Source: Caenorhabditis remanei
Lineage: Eukaryota > Nematoda > Chromadorea > Rhabditida > Rhabditidae
Reading direction: 5' to 3'
DNA length: 64,000 nucleotides
NCBI RefSeq assembly: GCF_010183535.1
Contig: NC_071332.1
Location: 18,042,001 to 18,106,000 of the forward strand
The notes beneath the pieces are model-generated. The model saw only the letters and a program-made list of their open reading frames with translations. It had not been told where the DNA came from and ran no database searches. The translations under genes and the position numbers were made by a program. Below, piece by piece: positions 20,691 to 31,758 of this stretch (the first letter of the stretch is position 1; each line of letters starts with the position of its first letter).

Positions 20691-23206
20691 ATGATTCATG
20701 CCATCCAGGTATTCAATTGTGAGCAAAAGGGAAAAATTGACTTTTTCTCATTATCAATTCAAGAAAACTGTATTGTAATAACCCTGGAATCCGGGGACTA
20801 CCCACAAGTTAATATTGAATACTCACAAATTGGAAGAGACTGTTTGATCACATGCAAGGAGACTAGAAATGAGAAATTAGTAGAAAATATGGATTTTCTA
20901 TCTGTATTTTGTGATGATTTGAGTGGAATTCTTATCGAACAAAATGCTATGATGTATGTATTTGAAATTCATCAAATTGGAAATGTTCAACCGATTGGTT
21001 CTCAAATATTCACTTGCTTGGAAATGTCTTTGAACTTGAGAAACCAGAAAATTCAAATCAGAGAGGTCACACTGGATTTTTATAGTCTAGAACAAATAAA
21101 CTCACTCTTGGCATTGATAGATCCAGAGTCCTTGGCTGGGGTCTTTCTGAAATTACAGCCAAGTCGATTTGTAAAAAGTTTGGATGAAATTATTCTACTG
21201 GAGCAGTGGAAGGAATTCAAAAATGTTCAGTTTAGTTCAACAACCAATACTTTGTCAAGGAATGAGCTGATAGTTATTAAAAAGGTGAGTCCTGACCAGA
21301 GCTGTGCGAAAGAACTTTTTTTCGAAAACTTTTTGATCGAAGAACTAAAAAATTAGATTAAAAATTCAAGAAAAACTGTCTGAAAAATGAGATTTTCAAA
21401 GGCAAAAATCCGTGAATTTGTATGAAAACTGTAAGTATCAATACAGAGGGGTGCGAAACGTAAGGTTCTTTGATTTTTCCCCCAGTCGCGTTGCGTGTGC
21501 GTCGCGGTTAATATTGACGCTAAATTTGCCGTTTTGCACCGTACCAAACGCTGTGCGATGGAACTCGGTTCCGCGACCTCACGAATCGCACTGCTGTGAG
21601 TATTTCAAGGACAAACGCTCAGACACATGTTTTTGAGTACAAAATTTGAAAAAATTTCAGAAAAAACCAAATTTTTGTTACTTAATTTTTGAAAATTTTA
21701 ATGGAAACTTCCGAAATTTTTCGAACGGTTTTTCTAAAACATCCCAAACTTTTTCGTACAGCCCTGGTCCTACCAAATCTCCCGTGCAAATCTAAAAATT
21801 CCAGACTCTCCTAACATCTCAAGTATTCAAACTCATTGGAATCTACTATGAAGACATTGATAGTTTCCTTCTCGACGAAATATTTGGCCATCCTACACAA
21901 CCCACCAATCAATATGGTACAACACGAACAATCCGAGTCCCCGATACTAAAAGAGATGTCCTCACGGTTACAGTATACCCGAATAATTGTATCGTTTTTG
22001 CGAGGGAAAAATGTTGTCCGGATTTCTACACCGAGCAATTGTTTAACAAAATCATTGAGTTGGCTCAAAATTGTGAAGGACCATTTTTGAAAGTTTTGAT
22101 GAACCCATTGATAATGACTAACTTATCGAGTTATCTCGATTTTGTGGATATGTGAGTTTGTCCGGATATCCGTAACTATAATTTTACTCTCCTTTTTCAG
22201 CCAAGCCCTCCGCAAAACTTCTTCTGGTATACGCAAGTGTATAGACTACATCAAGCCGGACCCCGAAATTTCAAAACTTATGATAAAATCTAAAAATTTT
22301 GTAAGAGTCGATGTTCAGATGAGCTTCCAAGATAAAGCCTCACCTCTATACATCCAATACGAGGAGGTAGATCCCGGATGTCTGGTTAATGAAAAGTTTG
22401 TGAAACACGGAATGTTTCTAACTCTCCTGAACGACATTGAAGCAAATTTTCGGCATCAAGAAGCTCCTCTGGAAGAGCTCAACCTAGATTTATACTCGAT
22501 GAGATATTTTCATAAAGAGTTTCTAGACAAAATTCGAAATTTTTTGAAACCTCAGACTGGATTACTAAGCACCAGAAAGCTCAATGTGATAGCCGATGGA
22601 GAAGATGATTTACTCAAAACTATGAAATGGTTGGAGCCGGTGGCTTTGGAAATCATAGAAGTTCACTCCTTGGTTTCGGATAGTTGGAAGGAGAAGATTG
22701 TGGTAGATCACAAATTTTATGAGCTAAATCAATGGATATATGCAAAGGAATTTGTTATGAAGGATTTTGTTATTCCTATTCCATTCAATTTCCAGTACTT
22801 CATTCATTTTGTCAAGCTAGACGTTTTTGTGGAAATTATTTCTAGTGGAGATGTATACGAATTGAAGGAGGTTAGTGTGCCAAAAAATTATAAAGGTTAT
22901 AATAAAATAATTATTTTAATTTTGAACGTTTAGGAGCTCCTCTACTCCCCGTCTTTCGTCAAATTCAAAATTGAATTCCAAACGCGCTCCATTGATAACG
23001 ATGATCTTTTCAACCTACTGGGTCATTCATACCATATTGAGAACGACAGATTAGCGAGTAAACGGAAGACTTGGTACTTCCAGATGCCTGAGAGGGATAG
23101 AGTACTTCATATTGTTTATCATGTTGATCAAAAGATTATATTTTTTAAGAAAGTTGGATTAGAGGAGATTCCTGAAGATGTGTTCTTTGGATTTGAGGAG
23201 GAATGA
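20691..23206 (+). CDS. F-box/FTH gene D, diverged paralogue of A-C
   Basis: Exons 20691-21284, 21805-22151, 22201-22870 and 22934-23206 give 627 aa. Domain order is as in C, but the intron that separates exons 2 and 3 in A-C is absent, so the second exon runs from the first FTH into the F-box (MNPLIMTNLSSYLDFVDIQALRKTSSG). The F-box is followed by IRKCIDYIKPDPEISKL and a second FTH ending EEIPEDVFFGFEEE. Intron 1 (21285-21804) holds a repeat also present in an Srh intron. Sequence is clearly more distant from A-C than they are from each other. Confidence 0.8.
21440..21640. repeat. dispersed repeat in gene D intron 1
   Basis: Contains GTCGCGTTGCGTGTGCGTCG and GCGGTTAATATTG; close relatives occur at 36185-36335 in an Srh intron. 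Confidence 0.5.
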
Positions 23207-23528
23207 ATTGTGAATTTGAAATAAAATAAATGTTTGATGACCTGATGAGGAAGGTGAGAACATGAAATTTGCTTTTTGGAACTGGAGTACTGTAAGATAC
23301 AGTAAGATTGTGAGAGGGAAATTCACGGAACAAGAGATTAAATTTCAGATATGTGACACAACCTTTCAATTTTTTCATATAATTTCACGGTTTTTCAAAA
23401 CAAAAAAAAACTATTTATTATGTTAAACCAAAAAGGGGGGGGGAATTAAAAACAACATGGACAGAGGTGAAAGAATTTTGGGATTTTTTAGAGAAAAATT
23501 GGGAGAAAATATCGTGGGGAAATAGGAA

Positions 23529-25109
23529 TTAGTACGTTGGTGCAAAAAGAAGAGCAACTTCCATTTCATCCGTCTCGCAATACTTGTTGAAGATCGACTT
23601 GTACTCCGATGTTGGCGCAGTGATGTACATGTGATGAAGGTCTTTCAGCACATCGATAAAGTCATCTGTGACGATTCCAGTATCTTTGACCATCTCCTTC
23701 GGCCATGCTTCTTTACCCAATTGTACGTTTGCAAAACAGGCGGCTGCAGCAGCAATGTCCGACGGTCGGTATTTCAGAAAATGGACATCCAGAAGGGAAA
23801 GATCAACAAGATATCTCATAGTTTTTGTCATCTTTCTGAAAATATGAACTTTAATTTCTAGCCATTTTCTAGTTAAAACTCACTCAGTAAATCTCATTCT
23901 CTTTCCAAAAGAGGCTGCGAACCACGCTGCAGTTGGAAGGGCGACGAGAAAATCCAGTTGTGATAGAAGGAATTTTTCCATTTGAAGAATCTCATCGACT
24001 CCGTATGTGTCGTCTGTGATGACCGAGAATTCTCTAGTCTCCGGTGCAAAAACTTCTTCATACTTCCTGAAAAAGATGCTGTGAGATAAGAGATGATGAA
24101 TGAAAACTTACGCAGCAATCATGAGACACGTGGTCCCTACAAGCTGGAATTGGTCCTTGTCGATATTGAGTATAGAGAGAAATCGATCGACTAGACTGCA
24201 TGCCAGATGGAGAGTTTCTTGCTTCATACAGTACTCCCTCGCAATCTCATTAAACCAATCGATCAGAATGGTCCGCATTTCTTCGGAAACCTGGTTTTGG
24301 ATGTTGGGGGAAGGACGGTCCATCATCTGTCGATGCATTGTGTACTTGATGATATCACGGAAATATTCGTCAGCTAAGTACATCGCCTCGTCTTGTATGT
24401 CCTCTTTCATTTGAATTACCATCTTTCTTTTCAAAACGGGAGGAGGTGAGGAGTCAGAAGAGAGCGATGCACGTACGGGTGTTGTGAAATCTGATGAAGC
24501 GACGGAGTCTTTCTGGAAAAATATAATATTTGGGTAGAAATAATCAGACTTGAAATTTTCATCTATTTTTTATTTTCTTTTTGAATTTAAAATTTTTGGT
24601 CGCAGACTTGACTTTTTCCAAAACTTTTCAATAAAATTTTAAACAAAAATCAAAAAATCCAGACTTGCAAAATATCGGATGGCCCGGTCTGCCTGGAGCC
24701 AAAAAATGTGCACAAATTTTTCACAAAACTGTTCGAATTTTTTTTCAAAAATAGTCAAAAATCATATTTACGCATGAGTTTTATCGATATGTGAAAACAT
24801 AGTGGAGAATTCGACTTTTTTGCAAAAAAAAATTCAAAAATTTCAAATTTTCGTACTTTGACCCGGGCCGGAAATTTAAAAAAATCTCAAAAAAACTCGA
24901 AATATCAGAAAAAATGTAATATTTCAAAATTTGTCCAAAACATCTTTCAAAACGGGCCGGGCAAGAATTTTTCTAATTTCGGCCCGGCTTCATCCCAAGA
25001 CTGGAAATAAGTGGAAAAAAAAACTTACATCAAATTCATCACCATCATATCCAGTCGCAGATATCCAGACTCTTGTAATTGAGGCGTCACGAGTTTGAGC
25101 AAAATGCAT
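23529..25109 (-). CDS. cyclin A-like protein, minus copy
   Basis: Exons 25029-25109, 24112-24512, 23884-24066 and 23529-23835 give 323 aa. The cyclin N box is clear: EEMRTILIDWFNEIAREY, LACSLVDRFLSILNIDKDQFQLVGTTCLMIAAKYEEVFAPE, then the C-terminal cyclin fold DVHFLKYRPSDIAAAAACF. MRTILIDW and KYEEV.PPE-type words are those of A-type cyclins, CDK partners in S/G2 phase. The protein is shorter than usual cyclin A (no long destruction-box N-terminus is visible; residues 1-60 are short and Ser-rich). Its inverted twin lies at 27610-29354. The 24513-25028 intron has decayed GC-rich MITE-like DNA (GGCCCGG motifs at 24677-24985). Confidence 0.85.
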
Positions 25110-25664
25110 TTTTAGTAGCTCTGCGTGAATCGAAAATAACGTGTAAGCCAATGAGAGGTATAGTAATAATTTTTGCTTCTTTTGCTCGTTGATGAGGTTG
25201 CTGTCTCGTCTACCTGCCTGCTCAGTTGTAAACGCGTTCACTCCCCTGCCACTAAACAATAGTCGGAAGGCAAATGAGAAGATGTCATGAAAGGGACCAT
25301 TGATGGATTGGTGGCAGTGTGACTCCACACAAGAAAACAAGGTGAAAACCACTGACTTTTGAACGACAACTTGGAACGTATACATGGAACGGCCTGGCCG
25401 AACAAAGTTCTGCTGGGAAAATTAAAGAAAAATTTCTGCGTGCTCACCGATAGTCTCGCCCTTTGGTAATTCAGAAGTAGGCGGGTTAATAGAGAGAAAA
25501 TGACAACGTGGGCTATTATAAACGTCAAACAAAAAATTGAATATTTTTTAAATCTCCTTTGATTTACGTGCTCTCCTTCCGTGACAACATTAATCCCAGA
25601 GGTCATCGGAAGGTCATTTTCCTTTTTTTTTTAAAGTAACAATTCAAAAACCGATCATTCCCAA

Positions 25665-26842
25665 ATGTCTCTATTCAATTTTTTCACTTGCTGCATTCCT
25701 TCTCGACCACCAATACAAGAACATGCTGTCATATTAAAGATGCCTGATGTAGTCACCAAGGAAATATTGAAAAACCTGGATTTCGCTTCAATGTGAGTTG
25801 TGAGTTTTGAAAAACATCATCTGAATTTGGAATTTTCAGTCGAAAGCTTCGAAAAGTGTGCCGCGCGTTCCGTGACTTTATCGATTGTGTAAAACCAGAC
25901 AGTAACTTGGAATCGATCAACCTAGAAGTGAGAGCGGATATAATTTTTACATCATTTTCAACACTCTCACAATCAACTGAAGATATCGAGTTCTTTTACA
26001 AGGAAGAGGATATGTTTAATGGAAAGAATATATGTTTAATGGAAAGAGGTTTTTTCCGGCATGCTACATTCGAGAATAATTGCGCCGATTTATGTGTTGA
26101 TGACTTCCTTCGGCCTGCATTAAAACACCAAAAATCGCTAATGGACGAGCTACGTGTGATAAAACATTTGGAGTTCGATGAAAACCGTCAACCTTTTCCA
26201 CAAAATCCCGGGAAGTTTGTTGTGCCAACTTTCGAAAAGTTATTTGATGGTTTGATCAATGTTTTGGAGTCAAGGGATCGCTTACTTCAAGTGGAATCTC
26301 TGCTGATTTCGGTACATGGACAAGATCAACTGATGCAGCTGCTTCGTCATGTGGATTTGAAAGTGTTACAATGTCTGAAAGTGTACAGACTGTTAGAAAC
26401 AGAACAATTTTGGGAATATGGTGAAGATAACAGCGAGTTCGTTCTGGATCTTGACATACTGAAAGACTGTGAAAATCTGGAAATCCTTATTGTGAGACGT
26501 TTCTCCGTATGCTCTCAACTCCGGATGCTCACTCATATTCCAAGCATGAAACTTATCATGCAAACGATCTACTATGCAGATGTATTACGTGTCATACAGG
26601 TTTGCGGAAACGGGAATCGACACATTATCTTACAACATTTTCAGACCATGGAGAAATCTGACATCTATGCTCGCTCGGAAATTCGTTTTGAACAATTTCC
26701 CGACAAATCTCGTTTTTTGGAAGCTATTGGATTGGTGGAAGATGGCAGTGTAGAATTGGTTCATGTTTTCCCCAGTAAACTCGTTTTAGCATACTATCCT
26801 GCCTTGAAATGTATGGGCTTTAAGTGGAAGCACCGTTCATAG
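25665..26842 (+). CDS. F-box/FTH protein between the cyclin genes
   Basis: Exons 25665-25792 and 25840-26842; a third break is likely, since 26600-26644 is a 45-nt GT...TTTTCAG stretch, in frame, at the place where related FTH genes have an intron. Product is 361 aa (376 if unspliced). It starts MSLFNFFTCCIPSR; F-box MPDVVTKEILKNLDFASIRKLRKVCRAFRDFIDC; then an FTH-type region (FDGLINVLESRDRLLQVESL...). Here the F-box comes first, the usual FBXA order, unlike genes A-D. A 20-bp tandem repeat (ATATGTTTAATGGAAAGA) lies at 26010-26047. Likely SCF adaptor. Confidence 0.75.
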
Positions 26843-27069
26843 TGTTTCGAAAGGAGAATATTTTTGTAATAAAGTTTTATGTTTAACTTTTCTTGCACCT
26901 CATGAATATTTGAAATTGGAAACAATGCACTATTTTTGGTACTACTGATTTGAAATTGATTTGAAAAAAACGGACGAGACGAGAAAGTTAGAGAAGTGTT
27001 GTGCCGAGTGTGAAATCTGTGAAATCTAGATAAAAAATTGTTAATTGAGAATTTTACTTTTACTTATTA

Positions 27070-27202
27070 GCACGGCACGCTTCTTACAACCGCGCTCTAC
27101 CGAAACTGAAGAAAATAGTGTGCGAAATTGAGAGACTCAGAGAAAAAGAGACATTTTTCAATGACATTTCGGTGGAGCGCAGTTGTAAGCCCTGTGACGA
27201 GC
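27070..27202. mobile_element. MITE family A, copy 3
   Basis: Full-length, 133 bp: TTA|GCACGGCACGCTTCTTAC on the left, GTTGTAAGCCCTGTGACGAGC on the right, imperfect inverted ends of about 35 bp. Confidence 0.8.
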
Positions 27203-27609
27203 TGATAATAAAACACGTAATATCCTAAGTTCATCTATTTTTTGTTATTTTCATTGTTTTTTCGTGGAATACTTGACAATCAGTTTCAATCAAACAATAT
27301 TTTAATGTTTTTCCCAGGAGAACTTTTTTCGGTCAGGACGTTCCATGTATACGTTCCAAGTATAGCCAGTGGTTTTCACATTGTTTTCTTGTGTGGACTG
27401 ACACTGTCACCAATCCATCAATGGTCCTTTTCATGACATCTTCTCATTTGCCTTACGACTATTGTTTTCTGTGAGGGGTGTGAACGCGTTTACAACTGAG
27501 CAGGCAGGTGGGCGGGGCAACAACCTCATCTACGAGCAAAGGAAGAAAAGGTATTACTATACCTCTCATTGGTTTACACTATTTTTCGAGTCACTCTGAG
27601 CTACTAAAG

Positions 27610-29354
27610 ATGCAGGTTATGCAAACTCGTGCCGACTCAATTTCAAGAGTCTGGGAATCCCCGATGCTTGTGTCGACTGGATATGATAATGTTGACATTG
27701 ATGTAAGTTTTTCCTAATATTTCTACATAAAATAATCAATTTTGGCGCGGCCCGGAGTTTGAAACTCAAAATTTTGGCCTAAATTTTGGGCGAACACTCT
27801 AAAAATCCTGAAAAAACAAAAAAAATTTAATTTAAAAAATTCAAAAAGTTTGGTAAATAAATAGATACCTTTTCTTGAAGCCGGTCCCAGCTCGGCTGAA
27901 ATCTGACAAGTTTGAAAATGTCAGACTTGTCACGAACCGGAACCAAAAATTTTCTTGGCCCGTTTTGAAAATTTTTTTGAAAATTTTTTTGATAAATATA
28001 TTTTTCGGCTAAAAATTTTAAGTTCAATCAAAAGAGAATTTAAAAAAAGAGCACCTATTTTCGACAAGTCCGATTATTTCTACCTAGTATATTTTATTTT
28101 TTAGAAATCCTCGTTAGCTTCATCAGTGTTCAAGACACCCGTCTGTGCACCACTCTTTTCTCCTCGAGATGACTCCGAACCTAGCGTCGATATGAAAAGA
28201 GATATGGTTATCCGAAAGAAAGAAGACGGACAAGACGAAGCGATGTTTTCATGTGTCGAATATTTCTCGGACATTATCAAGTACATGATGCACCGTCAGA
28301 TGAGAAACCGCCCGTCGCCCAACTATCAAAACGGAGTAAACGAAGAAATGCGGACGATTCTGATTGACTGGTTTCATGATATCGTGACGGAGTACAGTTT
28401 GAAGCAAGAGACATTTCATCTGGCCTGTAGTCTAGTCGATCGATTTCTCTCTATACTCAATATCGACAAGGACCAATTCCAGCTTGTTGGGACAACGTGT
28501 CTTATGATCGCTACGTAAGTTTTTATTCATTATCTCATAGTTGTCAAGGCCCGGCTTCAAAAAATGACCCTTTTTTTCGAATTTTTTTCAATTTTTCATC
28601 GAAAATGTGACCATTTTTGGCTATTTTTCAGAATTTCTTCTAATTCTGACTGATAGTCGAAAATTTGACTTTTTCGCGAAAAAATTCAAAAAAATTCAAA
28701 ATTTTTTTAAAAATTTAAAAATTTGACTTTCGCGCCAATTTGCCCGGCCCGGCCCGGGCCTTGACAACTATGCATTATTTCTTATCTCACTGCCTCTTTT
28801 CCAGAAAGTACGAAGAGGTCTTCCCGCCGGAGATTCGAGAATTCTCGATTATCACGGACAACACTTACGACGTCGATGAGATTCGTCGAATGGAAAAGTT
28901 CCTCCTAGCACAATTGGATTTTGATGTCGCCCATCCAACTGCAGCGTGGTTCGCAGCCTGTTTTGGAAAGAAAATGAAGTTTACAGAGTGAGTTTTAATT
29001 AGCAAAAATTAGAAAATGACTGGAAATTATAGTTTATATATTTTCAGAAAGATGACAAAGACAATGAGATATCTAGTCGATCTTTCCCTTCTTGATGTCC
29101 ATTTTCTGAGATACCGACCCTCGGACATTGCCGCTGCCGCTGCTTGTTTTGCAAATGTACAATTGGGTCGAGAAGCATGGCCGAAGGAGATGATCCAAGC
29201 AACTGGAATCGACACAGATGACTTTATTGATGTGCTGAAAGACCTTCATCACACGTATATCAATGCTCCAATATCGAAAAACAAGTCGATTTTCAACAAG
29301 TATTGCGAGACGGATGAAATGGAAGTTGCTCTTCTTTTTGCACCAACGTACTAA
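27610..29354 (+). CDS. cyclin A-like protein, plus copy
   Basis: Exons 27610-27702, 28105-28514, 28805-28987 and 29048-29354 give 330 aa. Same exon borders as the minus copy; cyclin box EEMRTILIDWFHDIVTEY and DRFLSILNIDKDQFQLVGTT, second fold DVHFLRYRPSDIAAAAACF. Differences from the twin are mostly in the first 70 residues. Exon 3 is preceded by an intron holding MITE B (28536-28772). Both copies are open, so both could be expressed; the shared upstream 300 bp predicts similar regulation. Confidence 0.85.
28536..28772. mobile_element. GC-rich MITE family B, copy 2 (cyclin intron)
   Basis: Ends CATAGTTGTCAAGGCCCGGC and its complement. Flanks CATTATCT (28528-28535) and CATTATTT (28773-28780) are an 8-bp target duplication with one change. 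Absent from the twin cyclin intron at this site. Confidence 0.8.
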
Positions 29355-29482
29355 TTCCTTGTTCTCCACATTCCCTGTTCTCTAAAAATCCCGAAATTAT
29401 TTTATCTCTGTCCCGTTTTGTTTTTAATTTTCCCTTGCAAAGCTTGTCCAGTATTAATGTTCATTTATGTATTAATAAAAAT

Positions 29483-29794
29483 TCAATAAACAAATCTGTT
29501 TCTAGATTTCACAGAGATAACATACGGCGGTACAACACTTCTCGACCTTTCTCGTCTTGAACCTCTATAGACCCCAATAAATATTACAAAATATTCGAAA
29601 TTATCGAGAATATAGTTGCGATACGGACGATGAGCCACTAGCATTGTAACTGTAGAGCATAATCCAAAGGAGGAGTATAATAGAAAAGCGATATTATTAA
29701 TTTTCTTATGATAAACTTGAAACCAAAATTGAGTTATAACTGACAAAAGTGTGATACACTGCAGAGAAATGGGGATCACCAGTTGTAAAGTCAA
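29483..29794 (-). pseudogene. Srh receptor fragment (C-terminal part only)
   Basis: Encodes the TM6-TM7 part of an Srh receptor: NNIAFLLYSSFGLCSTVTMLVAHRPYR, comparable to NNTAFLMLASYGLSSTMIMLLVHSPYR in the full genes. The upstream codons run into TGA and no earlier exons are seen, so it is a 3' relic downstream of the broken copy 1. Confidence 0.65.
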
Positions 29795-29830
29795 CGCATT
29801 TAAGGTGTTTCATATCAAATATTTGCAATT

Positions 29831-31418
29831 CTATGTTAAATTTATTCTGGATTTCATCGATGCTACAGAGGGAATTACAACGTTGACTGTTTGGTTCCGA
29901 GCCATCTTCTTGATTCCGAACAGTTCACTGAGTTGTTCCTTGAGAAATGTCCGATAGGGGGAGTGAACCAGCAGCATCATTATAGTTGATGATAAGCCAT
30001 ACGAAGCAAACATAAGAAATGCTATATTGTTTACAGTTTGATTGAATGACATTGAAAAGTATTCGAGAAGAATCATGGAAAATGGAAAAACCATAAAAGT
30101 GAAGGGACATCCAATTTGAATAATATAAGCTCTAAGAAACTTCCTCTGTAGTTTGATTGTCGTTTCCGATAGCTGAGTATTGCTCTTTTTCAGAGCAAGC
30201 CTTGACAGTCTTGAGAAAGTTACAAATTGGATGAGAATGAGGATATCAAAAGGAAGAAGGACGGCTACTATAAGATTCATGTTTTCTGCAACGACAAAAA
30301 AAGCAGGGTCTTCACGAATTTCACGAGGTATGCAGGGAAGTTCCTGGAAAAAAGTTGGCCATCAAACTTCTCTGTTACGTCCCGTTTTATTACCGCGAAA
30401 ATATCTGATTTCGCTGACTCCTGATATTTCGGAATTTCCAAATACACCGGAAGCATTAACAGAGACGCGAGTAAATAATTGAAACAAAAACACGGAATCC
30501 TTATTTTCTGCCATTTCAAATTTCCACTTCTTAAGATCATATATCGATTTTCTACTATTTGAACCATTGAGACAAGCATTGCTAAAACAATTATTTTCAC
30601 TCGACTCGTTCAGAAAAGGATTAGGGTGCTCACTTGCAATTGACATCATAATCAGGTATGCCTGCACACCTTGATAGACACCGATTATTTGAAAAACTCC
30701 ATTTGGCAGCATGACGGAGAACGGAGCAATTACATATGGACACACCATAAAACCACACATCACATCTACGAGAGTGGTTAAGATGTGATAGTTTAACATT
30801 GGCCATTTCACAGAACTCATCGTTTGGGGAGTCTTTAATATGATACAGTAGGCACTAGAGTTCCTAATCATTAGTTAGTCATTTTTCGTCACGCGATTAA
30901 TGACGTAAAATGATAATCAAAATGTCATAATTTAAAAAACGCAGTGTAATTTGACTATCGGAAATGAAGAAAACAACTATCGAAACGACGTAAATGATTA
31001 ATTCCGATAAAAAACAATTATTAAAACGACGTAAATGACTGAGAAAATGAGTTTTCATTTTGAAAAATTTCTGAAATTCTTCCTTTTTCCTACTCTGAAT
31101 ACTCACGTTTCGGCTATTTACGTTTGTACTATTTCGACCATTTTTTAAAAGTTTTGACGAAATAGCTGAATCGACTATCGTTTTCGTCATTTCTAAAATG
31201 ATTATGACTATATCGATAATCATTTCCTTTCGACTAGTTGACGTGAATAGTATAAATGACTATCAGTTTAAACTGACTTCGTCATTTCTTTACACTGACT
31301 AGGAACGTTAGTAGGCACCGAGGATATGAAATGGCATAGCAATGGCTCCCAGAATATGATAACCTAGGGAAATAAACTCGACGGAATTGAATTGGTCACC
31401 CGCGGAGCAGTATGTTAT
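29831..31418 (-). pseudogene. Srh receptor copy 1, start lost and exon 1 split by a transposon
   Basis: Exon 3 (29831-30343) and exon 2 are open and parallel copies 2 and 3. Exon 1 starts near 31418 with ATA where the other copies have ATG (MTYCSAS), has a 9-nt in-frame deletion, and is cut by a 455-bp element (30856-31310). The splice acceptor words are preserved. Three independent signs of loss in the 5' part with an intact 3' part suggest recent inactivation. Confidence 0.75.
30856..31310. mobile_element. 455-bp TIR element inside an Srh exon
   Basis: Flanked by an exact 8-bp duplication GTAGGCAC (30848-30855 and 31311-31318). Ends TAGAGTTCCTAATCA and, inverted, TAACGTTCCTAGTCA. Interior has many ATTTACGTCG/AATGAC-type short inverted words and no transposase. 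Length of duplication suggests hAT type. Confidence 0.8.
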
Positions 31419-31758
31419 GATTAGTGAGCAGAATGAGACATGTTTGAAGGTTTGAGGAAACTTTCACCTGTTCTTGTCATTTCAGATGGAGCACGTGTTC
31501 AATCAATAATGCAACCAATGTGATCTTTGGGACTAACTAATGAAATTTGTTACAGTTAAAAATGAATATTTGGGCATTCTGGAAAATCTATGCAATACAA
31601 TCAAGAGATGTAGGCAAGTAGTAATCCACAGATTGAAATTAGGAAGAGTTGAGAGGCTTAAGTATCACATTGGGAAATCGATTATTTCTTTAATGACTAG
31701 TATGTCTGCAGTTCCCACAGATGTTGATATGACATTTTATGAATAAAGAATTGCAATA

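Larger units (their letters stand above)
23529..29354. repeat. inverted duplication carrying the two cyclin genes
   Basis: Arms are about 23529-25430 and 27290-29354. Besides the exons, about 300 bp upstream of each ATG match in inverted orientation, for example GAACGTATACATGGAACG at 25375-25392 versus CGTTCCATGTATACGTTC at 27340-27357. The spacer holds the single F-box gene and a MITE. Introns have diverged more than exons and promoters. Confidence 0.75.

Noticed and set aside
24677..24985. Third intact copy of MITE family B
   Set aside because: GGCCCGG words are present but the CATAGTTGTC ends and 8-bp duplication are absent; treated as a decayed relative only.
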